Positions 54,478 to 63,250 of a stretch of 64,000 nucleotides of DNA are shown here, piece after piece. Both the position numbers and the translations under genes were made by a program. The notes under the pieces are model-generated. The model worked only from the letters and a program-made list of their open reading frames with translations, searched no databases and had not been told where the DNA came from. The DNA is from RU20A sp042610495 (lineage in GTDB: Bacteria > Pseudomonadota > Alphaproteobacteria > Rhizobiales > Rhizobiaceae), in the NCBI RefSeq assembly GCF_042610495.1, contig NZ_JBHGAP010000001.1:868001-932000 (forward strand). The letters run 5' to 3'. Each line of letters starts with the position of its first letter. Positions within the stretch are counted from its first letter, which is position 1.

Positions 54478-55149
54478 ATGACCCTGACGAAACGCGAATC
54501 GAACAAGCTCGCCAACCGCGCCGCCATCCTCAACGGAGCGGTGGATGTCTTCATTTCCTTAGGCTTCGGCGCCGCCACCGTGCGCGACATCGTGCGCGCC
54601 AGCGGGCTGGCAATCGGCTCCTATTACAATTACTTCGACAGCAAGGAGGATGTCTTCGCCGCCCTCGTGGAGGAGATCATCACGCCGCTCGCAACCCGGC
54701 TGAAGGCCTCCCGGCGCGAGGCCCGCACAGTCGAGGACTTCGTCCGCGGCCCCTTCGGGATCGCCATGGATTTCGCGCTCGAAAATCCCCGCCCCGCCGC
54801 GCTGATCGCCCGCAACCAGACCCTCTTTCGCGAGACCTTCTACCTCGGCCGAGCCGCGACTCTCGTCCAGCGCGACCTTCAGACGGATCTGGAGGCCTGG
54901 GTTGCCGCCGGGAAAATGGCGCCGCACGACAGCGCGCTGATGACGGATGCCATGCTGGCGCTCGGTTTCGACGTCGTCGTGCAGGCCGCCCTGTCGCAGA
55001 CCCGCCACCCGGCGCGGCTCGACTTTCTCGTCGATCTCTTCTGCAGCCGCCTGGCCCCGGCAAGCGGCACCGCCTCGCCGACCGACAACCGCTCCCGCCC
55101 CGACGTGATCGATCCCGCGCCAGGACATCCGGCAGGCACGCACCCGTAA
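54478..55149 (+). CDS. TetR family transcriptional regulator
   Basis: A 223-residue repressor. The N-terminal helix-turn-helix is TVRDIVRASGLAIGSYYNYFDSKEDVFAAL (about residues 37-66); the rest is a ligand-binding helical domain. It starts 35 bases after the second of two TGACG-N4-CGTCA palindromes and is divergent from the flavin monooxygenase/hydrolase operon, so it probably represses that operon and itself and is relieved by the substrate. The ATG at 54478 has only a weak GTGGG site; the longer frame upstream runs through the operators and is not used. Confidence 0.9.
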   Translation: MTLTKRESNKLANRAAILNGAVDVFISLGFGAATVRDIVRASGLAIGSYYNYFDSKEDVFAALVEEIITPLATRLKASRREARTVEDFVRGPFGIAMDFALENPRPAALIARNQTLFRETFYLGRAATLVQRDLQTDLEAWVAAGKMAPHDSALMTDAMLALGFDVVVQAALSQTRHPARLDFLVDLFCSRLAPASGTASPTDNRSRPDVIDPAPGHPAGTHP

Positions 55150-55175
55150 AGCATGTCAGGCAATCGGCGCTGACC

Positions 55176-56222
55176 CTAGCGCCCCGCCGCCAGCCGCTCT
55201 GCGCGGCCCTTGCGGTACTGCGCCGGCGAGACATCGTGCCAGCGCTTGAAAGCGCGGGTGAACGCGCTGATCTCGGCATAGCCGAGCCGTTCGGACAACT
55301 GGCCGATCTGGAGATCGGTGTTGACGAGATAGTCTTCCGCCATGTCGCGGCGCACCTGGTCGACGAGATCGGAAAAGCTGGTATTCTCCTCCGAAAGCCG
55401 GCGCCGCAGCGTCCATGCCGGGATCGACAGCACCTCGCTCACCATCGGCAGGTCCACGGGACGCACCGCGAGATTGTCGCGGATCGTGGTGCGGATGCGA
55501 TCGATGAGCGACGGCGGCGTGTTGCGCAGGCCAAGGCCGGTCAGGTTGGCGCACAGAAGCTGCAGCAGTCGCGGATCGGCATGCGGCATCACGCCTTCGG
55601 CCGCCTCGCCGCGAAACACCAGCGCATTGGTGGGCTGGTTGAACAGCACCGGCGCACCGAATGCCCGTTCGATGTCTCCCACATTTTCGCTCGCGCCGTG
55701 TTCGACATGCACCGCCTCCGGCGCCCAATGCGTGCCGGCTGCCGAGCGGAAGACGTTGCAGAACATGCCGAGCGTGATCAGCGCATCCTGCGACCGGTCG
55801 GCAATGCGCTGGCTGTCGATCCGGTAGGTGAGATGATAAAGCCGCTCATGGCGGTCGAGCGTCGTGATGGTCTGCTGCTGGTGATAGCCGAAATAGCGGG
55901 CGAGATTGGCGGCAGCGTCGAGAACAGTCGGCGACGAGAGCGCGATATAGCCGATCAGCCCCAGCATCTCCGGCGTGAACTGCTGGCCATAGTCCAGCCC
56001 GAAATTCGGATCGCGGCTGCGCCGGGCGGCCTGCTCCATCACCGCGCAATACTGATCGAGCCCGATCGTCGCCGTCGGCGTTTCCAGCACCTGCGGGTCA
56101 AGTCCGACATTGCCGAACAGGCTGTCGGCGCAAAGTTTGCGGCTGGCAAGGAAGTCGACGAGCCCCGTGCCTGCCGCGGCAAGCACCTGTACGGATCCCG
56201 ATCGCGAGGAGATGCAAGGCAT
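55176..56222 (-). CDS. AraC family regulator, probable activator of the eut genes
   Basis: A 348-residue regulator with an N-terminal arabinose-binding-domain-like sensor (PF12625 type; NFGLDYGQQFTPEMLGLIGY) and a C-terminal AraC helix-turn-helix pair (DLPMVSEVLSIPAWTLRRRL, IGQLSERLGYAEISAFTRAFKRW). GGGAG lies upstream of its ATG. It is divergent from eutB with 207 bases between, the usual position of an EutR-type activator; an AraC regulator controls eut genes in other proteobacteria. That it senses ethanolamine is inference. Not to be confused with the separate AraC gene at 27.1 kb. Confidence 0.85.
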   Translation of the reverse strand: MPCISSRSGSVQVLAAAGTGLVDFLASRKLCADSLFGNVGLDPQVLETPTATIGLDQYCAVMEQAARRSRDPNFGLDYGQQFTPEMLGLIGYIALSSPTVLDAAANLARYFGYHQQQTITTLDRHERLYHLTYRIDSQRIADRSQDALITLGMFCNVFRSAAGTHWAPEAVHVEHGASENVGDIERAFGAPVLFNQPTNALVFRGEAAEGVMPHADPRLLQLLCANLTGLGLRNTPPSLIDRIRTTIRDNLAVRPVDLPMVSEVLSIPAWTLRRRLSEENTSFSDLVDQVRRDMAEDYLVNTDLQIGQLSERLGYAEISAFTRAFKRWHDVSPAQYRKGRAERLAAGR

Positions 56223-56429
56223 TGCGTGCTCCCGTTTCCTTATCCGGCAACATTAGTCGAGCCTGTGAGCAAGTGCAACATGGCGGGGGCCGAACGGCGT
56301 TGCATTGCTCCCCAGCGTCAAAACTTTGCACCGCGCCGTCAAGCCGAAGGACCCGGCATGAAGTAGACATTCGTCAAATGCGGGATGAACCGCCCCGGGA
56401 CGGCCCGCCCTTGACGAGGGAGACTCTGC

Positions 56430-57821
56430 ATGGCCTTCAGGACCACGCTCGGCACGCAGCGCTACGTGTATGACGATCTCCGGCAGGTGCTGGCGCGCGC
56501 CTCGCACCGCCGCTCGGGTGACGATCTCGCCGGGCTTTCGGCCGAAACCGACGCCGAGCGGATCGCCGCCCGCTACGCGCTGGCCGACATTCCGCTGAAG
56601 ACTTTCCTGACCGAAGTCGTCGTGCCCTACGAGGCCGACGAGGTCACCCGCCTCATCATCGACAGCCACGACGACACGGCCTTCGCGCCCGTCGCGCATC
56701 TGACGGTCGGCGGCCTGCGCGACTGGCTGCTTGCCGCCGACAGCGCGGCCCTTGCAGCAGTCGCCCCCGGCCTCACGCCCGAAATGGTCGCCGCCGTCTC
56801 CAAGCTGATGCGCAATCAGGATCTCATCGCCGTCTCCCGCAAGTGTCGCGTCGTCAAGGCCTTCCGCAACACGCTCGGCCTGCCAGGCCGCCTCGGCACG
56901 CGCCTGCAGCCCAACCACCCGACGGATGATCCGCGCGGCATCGCCGCCTCCGTGCTCGACGGCCTGCTCTACGGCGTCGGCGACGCCGTCATCGGCATCA
57001 ACCCGGCCACCGACAACATCCCGAACGCCATCGCGCTGATGGAGATGCTGGACGAGGTGCGCCAGCAATACGACATCCCCGCGCAGACCTGCGTGCTGAC
57101 CCATGTCACCAACGCCATCGAGATCATGAACCGCGGCGCGCCGCTCGATCTCGTCTTCCAGTCCGTTGCCGGCTCCGAGGCCGCCAACCGCTCCTTCGGG
57201 ATCGACCTTGCGGTGCTGCGCGAATCCTACGAGGCAGGCCTTGCGCTGAAGCGCGGCACGGTCGGCCAGAACATCATGTATTTCGAAACGGGACAGGGCT
57301 CGGCCCTGTCGGCCAACGCCCATCACGGGGTCGATCAGCAGACGATGGAAACCCGCGCCTACGCGGTCGCCCGCGCCTTCGATCCGCTGCTGGTCAACAC
57401 GGTCGTCGGCTTCATCGGTCCGGAATATCTCTATGACGGCAAGCAGATCATCCGGGCCGGCCTGGAGGATCACTTCTGCGGAAAGCTGCTCGGCCTGCCG
57501 ATGGGCTGCGACGTCTGCTACACCAACCACGCCGAAGCCGACCAGGACGACATGGATCAGCTGATGACGCTGCTGACGGTCGCTGGCGCCACCTTCCTCA
57601 TCGCCGTGCCGGGCTCCGACGACATCATGCTCAACTACCAGAGCCTCTCCTTCCACGATGTGCTCTATCTGCGCGAAACGCTGGGTGTCAGGGCCGCCCC
57701 GGAATTCGAGGTCTGGCTCGACCGCATGGGCCTTGCCACCCCGGAAGGGGGCATCCGCGAACTCGCGGTCGGCGATCCCCGCATGTCGCGTCTTCTGTCC
57801 AATGCGAGGCTGGTGGCATGA
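56430..57821 (+). CDS. eutB: Ethanolamine ammonia-lyase large subunit
   Basis: EutB (463 residues), the adenosylcobalamin-dependent heavy subunit that, with EutC, splits ethanolamine to acetaldehyde and ammonia. The length is the family's standard. Segments include SKLMRNQDLIAVSRKCRV, RLGTRLQPNHPTDDP, GDAVIGINPATDN and FETGQGSALSANAHHG, all conserved parts of the barrel and substrate site. It overlaps eutC by ATGA. No microcompartment shell, EutA reactivase or EutE genes are near; the product must be handled by an aldehyde dehydrogenase elsewhere. Confidence 0.96.
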   Translation: MAFRTTLGTQRYVYDDLRQVLARASHRRSGDDLAGLSAETDAERIAARYALADIPLKTFLTEVVVPYEADEVTRLIIDSHDDTAFAPVAHLTVGGLRDWLLAADSAALAAVAPGLTPEMVAAVSKLMRNQDLIAVSRKCRVVKAFRNTLGLPGRLGTRLQPNHPTDDPRGIAASVLDGLLYGVGDAVIGINPATDNIPNAIALMEMLDEVRQQYDIPAQTCVLTHVTNAIEIMNRGAPLDLVFQSVAGSEAANRSFGIDLAVLRESYEAGLALKRGTVGQNIMYFETGQGSALSANAHHGVDQQTMETRAYAVARAFDPLLVNTVVGFIGPEYLYDGKQIIRAGLEDHFCGKLLGLPMGCDVCYTNHAEADQDDMDQLMTLLTVAGATFLIAVPGSDDIMLNYQSLSFHDVLYLRETLGVRAAPEFEVWLDRMGLATPEGGIRELAVGDPRMSRLLSNARLVA

Positions 57822-58627
57822 AAAAAGAACCCTTCAACGACGTGATCCCGAATTCCGATCCCTGGTCGCGGCTGCGCGCGGCAACCAAGGCCCGCATCGG
57901 CCTTGGCCGCTCCGGCCATGCCATGCCGCTCGAGGCCGTGCTGGATTTCCAGCATGCCCATGCCAGCGCGCGCGATGCCGTGCATCGTCCGCTCGATGTG
58001 GACGCCCTTTCCCGCGACCTTCACCCGCATGAGGTGATCCGGGTCCGCAGTGCCGCACCCGACCGGCGCACCTATCTCACCCGCCCGGACCTCGGCCGCA
58101 CGCTCGGCGACGAGACCGCGACCGGTCTGGATGCCGCCGGCCGCGGCTTCGACATTGCCTTCGTCATCGGCGACGGCCTCTCGGCCACGGCGGTGCAGAT
58201 GCACGCGGCAGCCCTCGTCAAGGCCTGCGCGGAGCGCCTTCCGGGCTTCCGCATCGCCCCTGTCGTCATCGCCACCCAGGCCCGCGTCGCGCTCGGCGAC
58301 GATGTCGGCGAAAGGCTCGACGCCCGCCTCGTCGCCATGCTGATCGGCGAACGCCCTGGCCTCAGCGTCGCCGAAAGCCTGGGCGTCTACCTCACCTTCG
58401 GCCCCCGGCGCGGCCGGCGCGACGACGAGCGCAACTGCATTTCCAACATTCACGGCAAGGGCGGCCTGTCCTACGTGGACGCCGCCAACAAGCTTGTCTG
58501 GCTGGCAACCGCAGCACTCAGGCTCGGCCTCACGGGCGTCCAGCTGAAGGACGACATGGGCGCCGGCACGACGCTCGACCAGACGACCGCACAGGCCGAA
58601 CTGGAGGCCGCCGCGAAAACGGAGTAA
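57818..58627 (+). CDS. eutC: Ethanolamine ammonia-lyase small subunit
   Basis: EutC (269 residues) is the light subunit of ethanolamine ammonia-lyase and helps bind the cobalamin. Typical segments are RARIGLGRSGHAMPLEAVLDFQ-type at 20-45 (seen as ATKARIGLGRSGHAM), RPDLGRTLGDET and CISNIHGKGGLSYVDA, with LVWLATAAL near the end. Its ATG overlaps the eutB stop (ATGA), the usual arrangement, giving balanced synthesis. The N-terminus lacks the long extension seen in enterobacterial EutC used for shell targeting, fitting the absence of microcompartment genes. Confidence 0.95.
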   Translation: MKKEPFNDVIPNSDPWSRLRAATKARIGLGRSGHAMPLEAVLDFQHAHASARDAVHRPLDVDALSRDLHPHEVIRVRSAAPDRRTYLTRPDLGRTLGDETATGLDAAGRGFDIAFVIGDGLSATAVQMHAAALVKACAERLPGFRIAPVVIATQARVALGDDVGERLDARLVAMLIGERPGLSVAESLGVYLTFGPRRGRRDDERNCISNIHGKGGLSYVDAANKLVWLATAALRLGLTGVQLKDDMGAGTTLDQTTAQAELEAAAKTE

Positions 58628-58672
58628 TCCCCCCACCCCGATCACGCTCATCAATCATAAGGGAACAGCCAT

Positions 58673-60031
58673 ATGAGCCAACATCAGGACATCACCCTCA
58701 AGAAGACACTGAACACGTTCCATCTCTGGGGCATCGCCGTCGGCCTCGTCATCTCCGGCGAGTATTTCGGCTGGAGCTATGGCTGGGCCAGCGCCGGCAC
58801 GCTCGGCTTCCTGGTCACCACCACGGTGATCGCGGCCATGTACGTCGCCTTCATCTTCTCCTTCACCGAACTGACGACCGCCATTCCGCAGGCCGGCGGC
58901 CCGTTTGCCTATTCGCTGCGCGCCTTCGGCCCCACGGGCGGCGCCATCGCCGGCTTTGCGACCCTGATCGAATTCGTGTTTGCCCCGCCGGCCATCGCGC
59001 TGGCCATCGGCGCCTACCTCAACATCCAGTTCCCGAGCCTCGATCCGAAGATCGCCGCGCTCGGCGCCTATATCGTCTTCATCACGCTCAACATCATCGG
59101 CGTGCAGATTGCCGCGACCTTCGAGCTTTTCGTGACGATCCTGGCGGTCGGCGAACTCCTGGTCTTCATGGGCGTCGTCTCCCCGGCCTTCAGCTTCGCC
59201 AATTTCGCAGCCGGCGGCTGGGGCGGTGAGGATACGTTCAGCATGGCGGCCGTCGGCGGCATCTTCGCGGCCATCCCGTTTGCCATCTGGTTCTTCCTCG
59301 CCATCGAAGGCGTGGCGATGGCGGCCGAAGAGGCCAAGGATCCGAAGCGCACCATCCCGATCGCCTACATCACCGGCGTCCTCACCCTCGTCGTGCTGGC
59401 CTTCGGCGTCATGCTGTTTGCCGGCGGCACGGGCGACTGGAAGTCCCTGTCCAACCTCAACGATCCGCTGCCGCAGGCCATGAAGACCGTCGTCGGCGAT
59501 TCGAGCGGCTGGCTGCACATGCTCGTCTGGCTCGGCCTCTTCGGCCTCGTCGCCTCCTTCCACGGCATCATCATGGGCTATGCCCGCCAGATCTTCGCCA
59601 TGTCGCGTGCCGGCTTCCTGCCGGAGTTCTTCTCCCGCCTGCATCCGCGCTTCCGCACCCCGCATGTCGCCACCATCGCCGGCGGCGTCATCGGCATCGC
59701 CGCCATCTTCAGCGACAATCTGGTCTCCATCGCCGGCCAGTCGCTGACGGCCAGCATCGTCACCATGGCCGTCTTCGGCGCGCTGACCATGTACATCATG
59801 AGCATGCTCAGCCTCTTCAAGCTGCGCCGCACGGAACCGGCCCTTGCCCGGCCCTTCCGCGCACCGCTCTACCCCGTCGCCCCGGCCTTCGCGCTCGGGA
59901 TGGCCATCATCGCCTTCGGCGCCATGGTCTACTTCAATACGCAGATCTTCGCCGTCTTCGCCGCCATCATGGTCATCCTCGTCCTGCTGACGCGCCTCAC
60001 CCGCCGCCAGGTGACGGCCGTCACGGCCTGA
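58673..60031 (+). CDS. eat: Ethanolamine permease
   Basis: A 452-residue APC-superfamily transporter with 12 predicted membrane spans. The start (LKKTLNTFHLWGIAVGLVISGEYFGW) and GQSLTASIVTMAVFGALTMYIMSML closely fit ethanolamine permeases (Eat/EutH-type functional class, but APC family). It begins 45 bases after eutC with a good ribosome site (AAGGGAACAG), so it is part of the eutBC operon and supplies the substrate. Confidence 0.93.
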   Translation: MSQHQDITLKKTLNTFHLWGIAVGLVISGEYFGWSYGWASAGTLGFLVTTTVIAAMYVAFIFSFTELTTAIPQAGGPFAYSLRAFGPTGGAIAGFATLIEFVFAPPAIALAIGAYLNIQFPSLDPKIAALGAYIVFITLNIIGVQIAATFELFVTILAVGELLVFMGVVSPAFSFANFAAGGWGGEDTFSMAAVGGIFAAIPFAIWFFLAIEGVAMAAEEAKDPKRTIPIAYITGVLTLVVLAFGVMLFAGGTGDWKSLSNLNDPLPQAMKTVVGDSSGWLHMLVWLGLFGLVASFHGIIMGYARQIFAMSRAGFLPEFFSRLHPRFRTPHVATIAGGVIGIAAIFSDNLVSIAGQSLTASIVTMAVFGALTMYIMSMLSLFKLRRTEPALARPFRAPLYPVAPAFALGMAIIAFGAMVYFNTQIFAVFAAIMVILVLLTRLTRRQVTAVTA

Positions 60032-60101
60032 TGTGATGGAAAGGTCCACCCGGGGCGAGGGCTTCGGGTGGATGCCCGCAGGCAGCAAGCAGCAGGCAGT
60101 C

Positions 60102-60143
60102 GGCATTCGGCATTCGGCATTCGGCATTCGGCATTCGGCATTC
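60102..60143. repeat. Simple-sequence repeat (GGCATTC)6
   Basis: Six exact tandem copies of the heptamer GGCATTC in the intergenic region 60032-60361, between the ethanolamine permease and usg. A heptamer is not a multiple of three and the tract is not in a gene, so any length change would alter spacing, not reading frame. The rest of the 330-base region has no gene; its last 60 bases hold two TTAACC motifs. Confidence 0.9.
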
Positions 60144-60361
60144 GGCAGGAGAGTGCTCCGGCCATCCGCGCCGCCTTTCAACACCCTCCCGCCTGTTGGC
60201 GACCGCCTGTCTCCCGCGCCCCTTGGCAGCACTCCCCTCCAACTGCTGCCAACCCCTTGCTTTCGCACACAATTTTCCTTAGCCGGCTCGCATGTCAAGA
60301 CTTGATTAACCAGAAAGGTTTTTCATCATAGGGACCATCATTAACCACGATGAGGTCCAGC

Positions 60362-60628
60362 ATGACGAACGAAATGGCGCTTCAGCTCAAGGGTTACGGC
60401 CTGACGACGGCCCAGATCCTCTACCGGATGCCCGACCACCCCTCCCTGCTGCAATCCTATGTCTGGCAGCACTACGACATCGCTCCCGATTTCCCGGAGA
60501 TGAAGAGCTTCCTCAAATTCTGGCAGGAAAAGCTCGACGGCCCGCTCCACTCGGTGCGCTACACCCACCGCAAGCTGATCTCCGCCACCGAGTGGCGCGC
60601 GCTCAAGGGAGAGATGATCCTCCACTGA
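60362..60628 (+). CDS. Usg family protein
   Basis: An 88-residue protein of the Usg family, small alphaproteobacterial proteins named from a gene upstream of trp genes in Caulobacter; function unknown. Family marks are YGLTTAQILYRMPDHPSLLQSYVWQHYDIAPDFP and FLKFWQ. No membrane span or signal. GAGG seven bases before 60362 supports this ATG over one four codons upstream (60350). No trp genes are nearby. Short single-gene unit with possible promoter elements at 60300-60330. Confidence 0.9.
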   Translation: MTNEMALQLKGYGLTTAQILYRMPDHPSLLQSYVWQHYDIAPDFPEMKSFLKFWQEKLDGPLHSVRYTHRKLISATEWRALKGEMILH

Positions 60629-60731
60629 GACGACCCGGCGACATCCCCGGCCCGGCCGTTGCGGGACCACGCCGGCAGGCGCTCTGCCGAAGCGCATTGC
60701 ATTTGACCGGCGCGCGCCGTAAGACGCGGGC

Positions 60732-61553
60732 ATGACCAAGAAGATTGACGAAGAGGCCCTCGCAGAGGCCTATAACCGGGCGCTTGCGCTCGAAAAGGAA
60801 GGCCGCGTCGACGAGGCGGTGGCCGCCTATCACGAGGTCCTGGCCATCGACCCCGAGGACCATGGCGGTGCCGCCGTGCGCATCGCCTCCATGGGCCGTG
60901 GCGAGACGCCGATGAAGGCGCCGGACGCCTATGTGGAAACCCTCTTCGACCAGCACGCCGAAGTCTTCGATGACGTGCTGGTCGAACAACTGGGCTACTG
61001 CGTGCCGCTGCTGGTGCGCCAGAAGCTGACCGATCTCGGCCTCGGGCCGTTTGCCCGCCTGCTCGATCTCGGCTGCGGCACGGGGCTCACGGGCGGCGCG
61101 CTGCGCGACATGGCCGAGGACATCACCGGCATCGACATTTCCGAAAACATGGTCGAGATCGCCCATGAGAAGGATCTCTACGAGACCCTCTACGTGGCCG
61201 AGATCATCGATTTCCTCGATGACAACGATGACGAGCCCTTCGATCTCGTCACCGCCACCGACGTGCTGCCCTATCTCGGCGCGCTCGAACCACTCTTCTT
61301 CGGCGTGGCCGACAATCTGAACGCCGGCGGCCTTTTCGTCTTCTCCAGCGAAACGCTGCCCGACGACATCATGGCCGGCCGCGGCTTCATGGTCGGCCCG
61401 CACCAGCGCTTCGCCCATGCACTGTCCTACCTTGCCGAGCGCCTCGCCGAGACCGGCTTCAGCCTCGTCGATGTCTCGGACATCACGGTGCGCATGGAAG
61501 AGGGCGCGCCGATCCCCGGCCACCTCGTCGTCGCACGGCGCAACCCGGACTGA
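60732..61553 (+). CDS. TPR-containing SAM-dependent methyltransferase
   Basis: A 273-residue protein of the COG4976 type. The first 60 residues form one TPR-like helical hairpin (AEAYNRALALEKEGRVDEAVAAYHEVLAIDPED). A class I methyltransferase domain follows, with motif I LLDLGCGTGLTG, GIDISENMVEIA for the ribose of SAM, and DLVTATDVLPYLG as motif IV. The acceptor is not known. It is 24 bases before a dehydrogenase gene on the same strand and probably in one transcript with it. Confidence 0.88.
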   Translation: MTKKIDEEALAEAYNRALALEKEGRVDEAVAAYHEVLAIDPEDHGGAAVRIASMGRGETPMKAPDAYVETLFDQHAEVFDDVLVEQLGYCVPLLVRQKLTDLGLGPFARLLDLGCGTGLTGGALRDMAEDITGIDISENMVEIAHEKDLYETLYVAEIIDFLDDNDDEPFDLVTATDVLPYLGALEPLFFGVADNLNAGGLFVFSSETLPDDIMAGRGFMVGPHQRFAHALSYLAERLAETGFSLVDVSDITVRMEEGAPIPGHLVVARRNPD

Positions 61554-61577
61554 TTCGAGAAGGACAAGGGGTCTCCC

Positions 61578-62450
61578 ATGGCAAAAGTCGCATTCATCGG
61601 TCTCGGCGTCATGGGCTTCCCCATGGCCGGCCACCTGAAGGTCAAGGGCGGCCACGATGTCACGGTCTACAACCGCACGGCCGCCAAGGCGCAGGCCTGG
61701 GTCGAAAAATTCGGCGGCGCCTTCGCCCCGACGCCGGCAGAAGCCGCCCGCGATGCCGACTTCGTCTTCACCTGTGTGGGCAATGACGACGATCTCCGGC
61801 AGGTGACCACAGGCGAGAACGGCGCCCTCTCGACCATGAAGGCGGGCGCCATCCTCATCGACAACACCACGGCCTCCGCCGAAGTCGCCCGCGAACTCTT
61901 CGCGGCGGCGAGCGCCAAGGGCATCGGCTTCATCGACGCCCCCGTCTCCGGCGGCCAGGCGGGTGCCGAAAACGGCGTTCTCACCGTCATGTGCGGCGGC
62001 GACCCCGAGATCTTCGACAAAGCCCGACCCGTCATCGACGCCTTTGCCCGCATGGTCGGCCTCATGGGCCCGGCCGGCAGCGGCCAGTTGACGAAAATGG
62101 TCAACCAGATCTGCATTGCCGGCCTCGTGCAGGGACTTGCCGAAGGCATCCATTTCGGCAAGCGCGCCGGCCTCGACATCGAGAAGGTCATCGACGTCAT
62201 CTCCAAGGGCGCCGCCGGCTCCTGGCAGATGGAAAACCGCCACAAGACCATGAACGAAGGCCGCTACGACTTCGGCTTCGCCGTGGACTGGATGCGCAAG
62301 GACCTCGGCATCGTGCTCGCCGAAGCCCGCGAAAACGGCGCCCGCCTCCCCGTCACCGCCCTCGTCGACCAGTTCTACGCCGACGTCCAGACCCTTGGCG
62401 GCAACCGCTGGGACACATCCTCGCTGCTCGCGCGGCTGGAGAAGAAGTAG
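61578..62450 (+). CDS. NAD(P)-dependent beta-hydroxyacid dehydrogenase (HIBADH family)
   Basis: A 290-residue enzyme of the 3-hydroxyisobutyrate dehydrogenase/tartronate-semialdehyde reductase family. The N-terminal Rossmann motif GLGVMGFPMAGHL binds NAD(P); DAPVSGGQAGAENG is the substrate loop; the catalytic Lys is in GQLTKMVNQI; KDLGIVLAEARENGARLPV is the C-terminal signature. Whether it uses 3-hydroxyisobutyrate, glyoxylate, succinic semialdehyde or 2-hydroxy-3-oxopropionate cannot be settled. AAGGACAAGGGG lies before the ATG. Neighbouring methyltransferase gene gives no hint. Confidence 0.9.
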   Translation: MAKVAFIGLGVMGFPMAGHLKVKGGHDVTVYNRTAAKAQAWVEKFGGAFAPTPAEAARDADFVFTCVGNDDDLRQVTTGENGALSTMKAGAILIDNTTASAEVARELFAAASAKGIGFIDAPVSGGQAGAENGVLTVMCGGDPEIFDKARPVIDAFARMVGLMGPAGSGQLTKMVNQICIAGLVQGLAEGIHFGKRAGLDIEKVIDVISKGAAGSWQMENRHKTMNEGRYDFGFAVDWMRKDLGIVLAEARENGARLPVTALVDQFYADVQTLGGNRWDTSSLLARLEKK

Positions 62451-62563
62451 GCGGGTGAGCCTTCCTCCAGGTCCGGTTTGTAATCTGTCACGAAGGCCCG
62501 CGGCCATCTGGTCGCCAACCTCGGACGCGACGCCCGCTGTTGAACCGGCGCCTCCAACAAGCC

Positions 62564-62646
62564 CGTCATGCTCGGGCTCGACCCGAGCATCCACGCGGCA
62601 GACGCGGCCGTGGCATGGATCCTCGGCTCGGTGGCCGAGGATGACG
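62564..62646. repeat. Paired REP-like element
   Basis: Two facing hairpins: 62564-62594 (ATGCTCGGG...CCCGAGCAT) and 62617-62646 (ATCCTCGG...CCGAGGAT), of the same family as at 14.2 and 36.7 kb but more diverged in the second loop. It occupies most of the spacer after the dehydrogenase gene. Confidence 0.75.
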
Positions 62647-62748
62647 GCGGGTGTTGAACCCGCACGACCCAACGAGACGTCCAGCATTTCGGCTAGACCA
62701 TGATAAACTGAGCCCTACCGCGCTTCATATCGGTCAGAAGGAGCAATC

Positions 62749-63030
62749 ATGGCGAAGAACGAGCCTATCGGACTGCCGGCTGAGGACGGGGACGAACACG
62801 ATTTCCCCGTTTCCCCGGAAGCACTCGACCGTGGCCAGCGCGCCCGCCTCATCCGCCGCACGCGCACGGCCCTCGGCCTCTCGCAATCGGAATTCGCATC
62901 CCGCTTCCATGTGCCCGTCGGAACGCTGCGCGACTGGGAGCAGGCCCGCGCCACCGCACCCGATTTCGCCGTCGCCTATGTCCGCGTCATTGCCCGTCAT
63001 CCGCAGATGGTTGCGGAAGCGGTTGCGTAA
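62749..63030 (+). CDS. Small helix-turn-helix protein (antitoxin-like)
   Basis: A 93-residue protein with an Xre/HigA-like HTH (RTRTALGLSQSEFASRFHVPVGTLRDWEQ) after a short acidic leader. Such proteins are often antitoxins of type II systems, e.g. with BrnT- or HigB-like toxins, but no toxin gene is on this strand next to it. AAGGAG six bases before the ATG is a strong site. Its 3' end overlaps the opposite-strand small gene at 62987-63193, also possibly of antitoxin type. Function as a stand-alone regulator or orphan antitoxin is open. Confidence 0.78.
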   Translation: MAKNEPIGLPAEDGDEHDFPVSPEALDRGQRARLIRRTRTALGLSQSEFASRFHVPVGTLRDWEQARATAPDFAVAYVRVIARHPQMVAEAVA

Positions 63031-63193
63031 GCTGAAGTGAAGGCGCCGCCGGCCTTTCGATCACCATCTCACCTGTCTTGCGGTCGATCCCAGCTGTAGA
63101 AACACCAGCGTCAAGAGCGGCCTTCCGCGCGGCACGCCCCATCGACGCGACGCGATCAAGGTTTCTAAGGATATGTTTGCTGAGATCGCTCAT
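62987..63193 (-). CDS. Small uncharacterised protein, overlapping convergent gene
   Basis: A 68-residue frame (SDLSKHILRNLDRVASMGRAARKAAL...), basic, predicted helix followed by DRKTGEMVIERPAAPS, a pattern I have seen in small rhizobial hypothetical proteins. GGAG lies at a good distance from the ATG at 63193. It converges with the small HTH gene and overlaps its last 44 bases. No known domain; it may be an antitoxin-like partner or an unrelated gene. I am only moderately sure it is coding. Confidence 0.45.
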   Translation of the reverse strand: MSDLSKHILRNLDRVASMGRAARKAALDAGVSTAGIDRKTGEMVIERPAAPSLQLTQPLPQPSADDGQ

Positions 63194-63250
63194 ACGACAC
63201 TCCGTGACTTCGAGAAACGACACGCCCCAGCGCCGGCAAAAACCAGCCTC

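Noticed and set aside
56223..56429. Possible cobalamin riboswitch before eutB, since the enzyme needs adenosylcobalamin
   Set aside because: No B12-box sequence (GCCACTG) or matching stem arrangement is seen; the region is also short for one.
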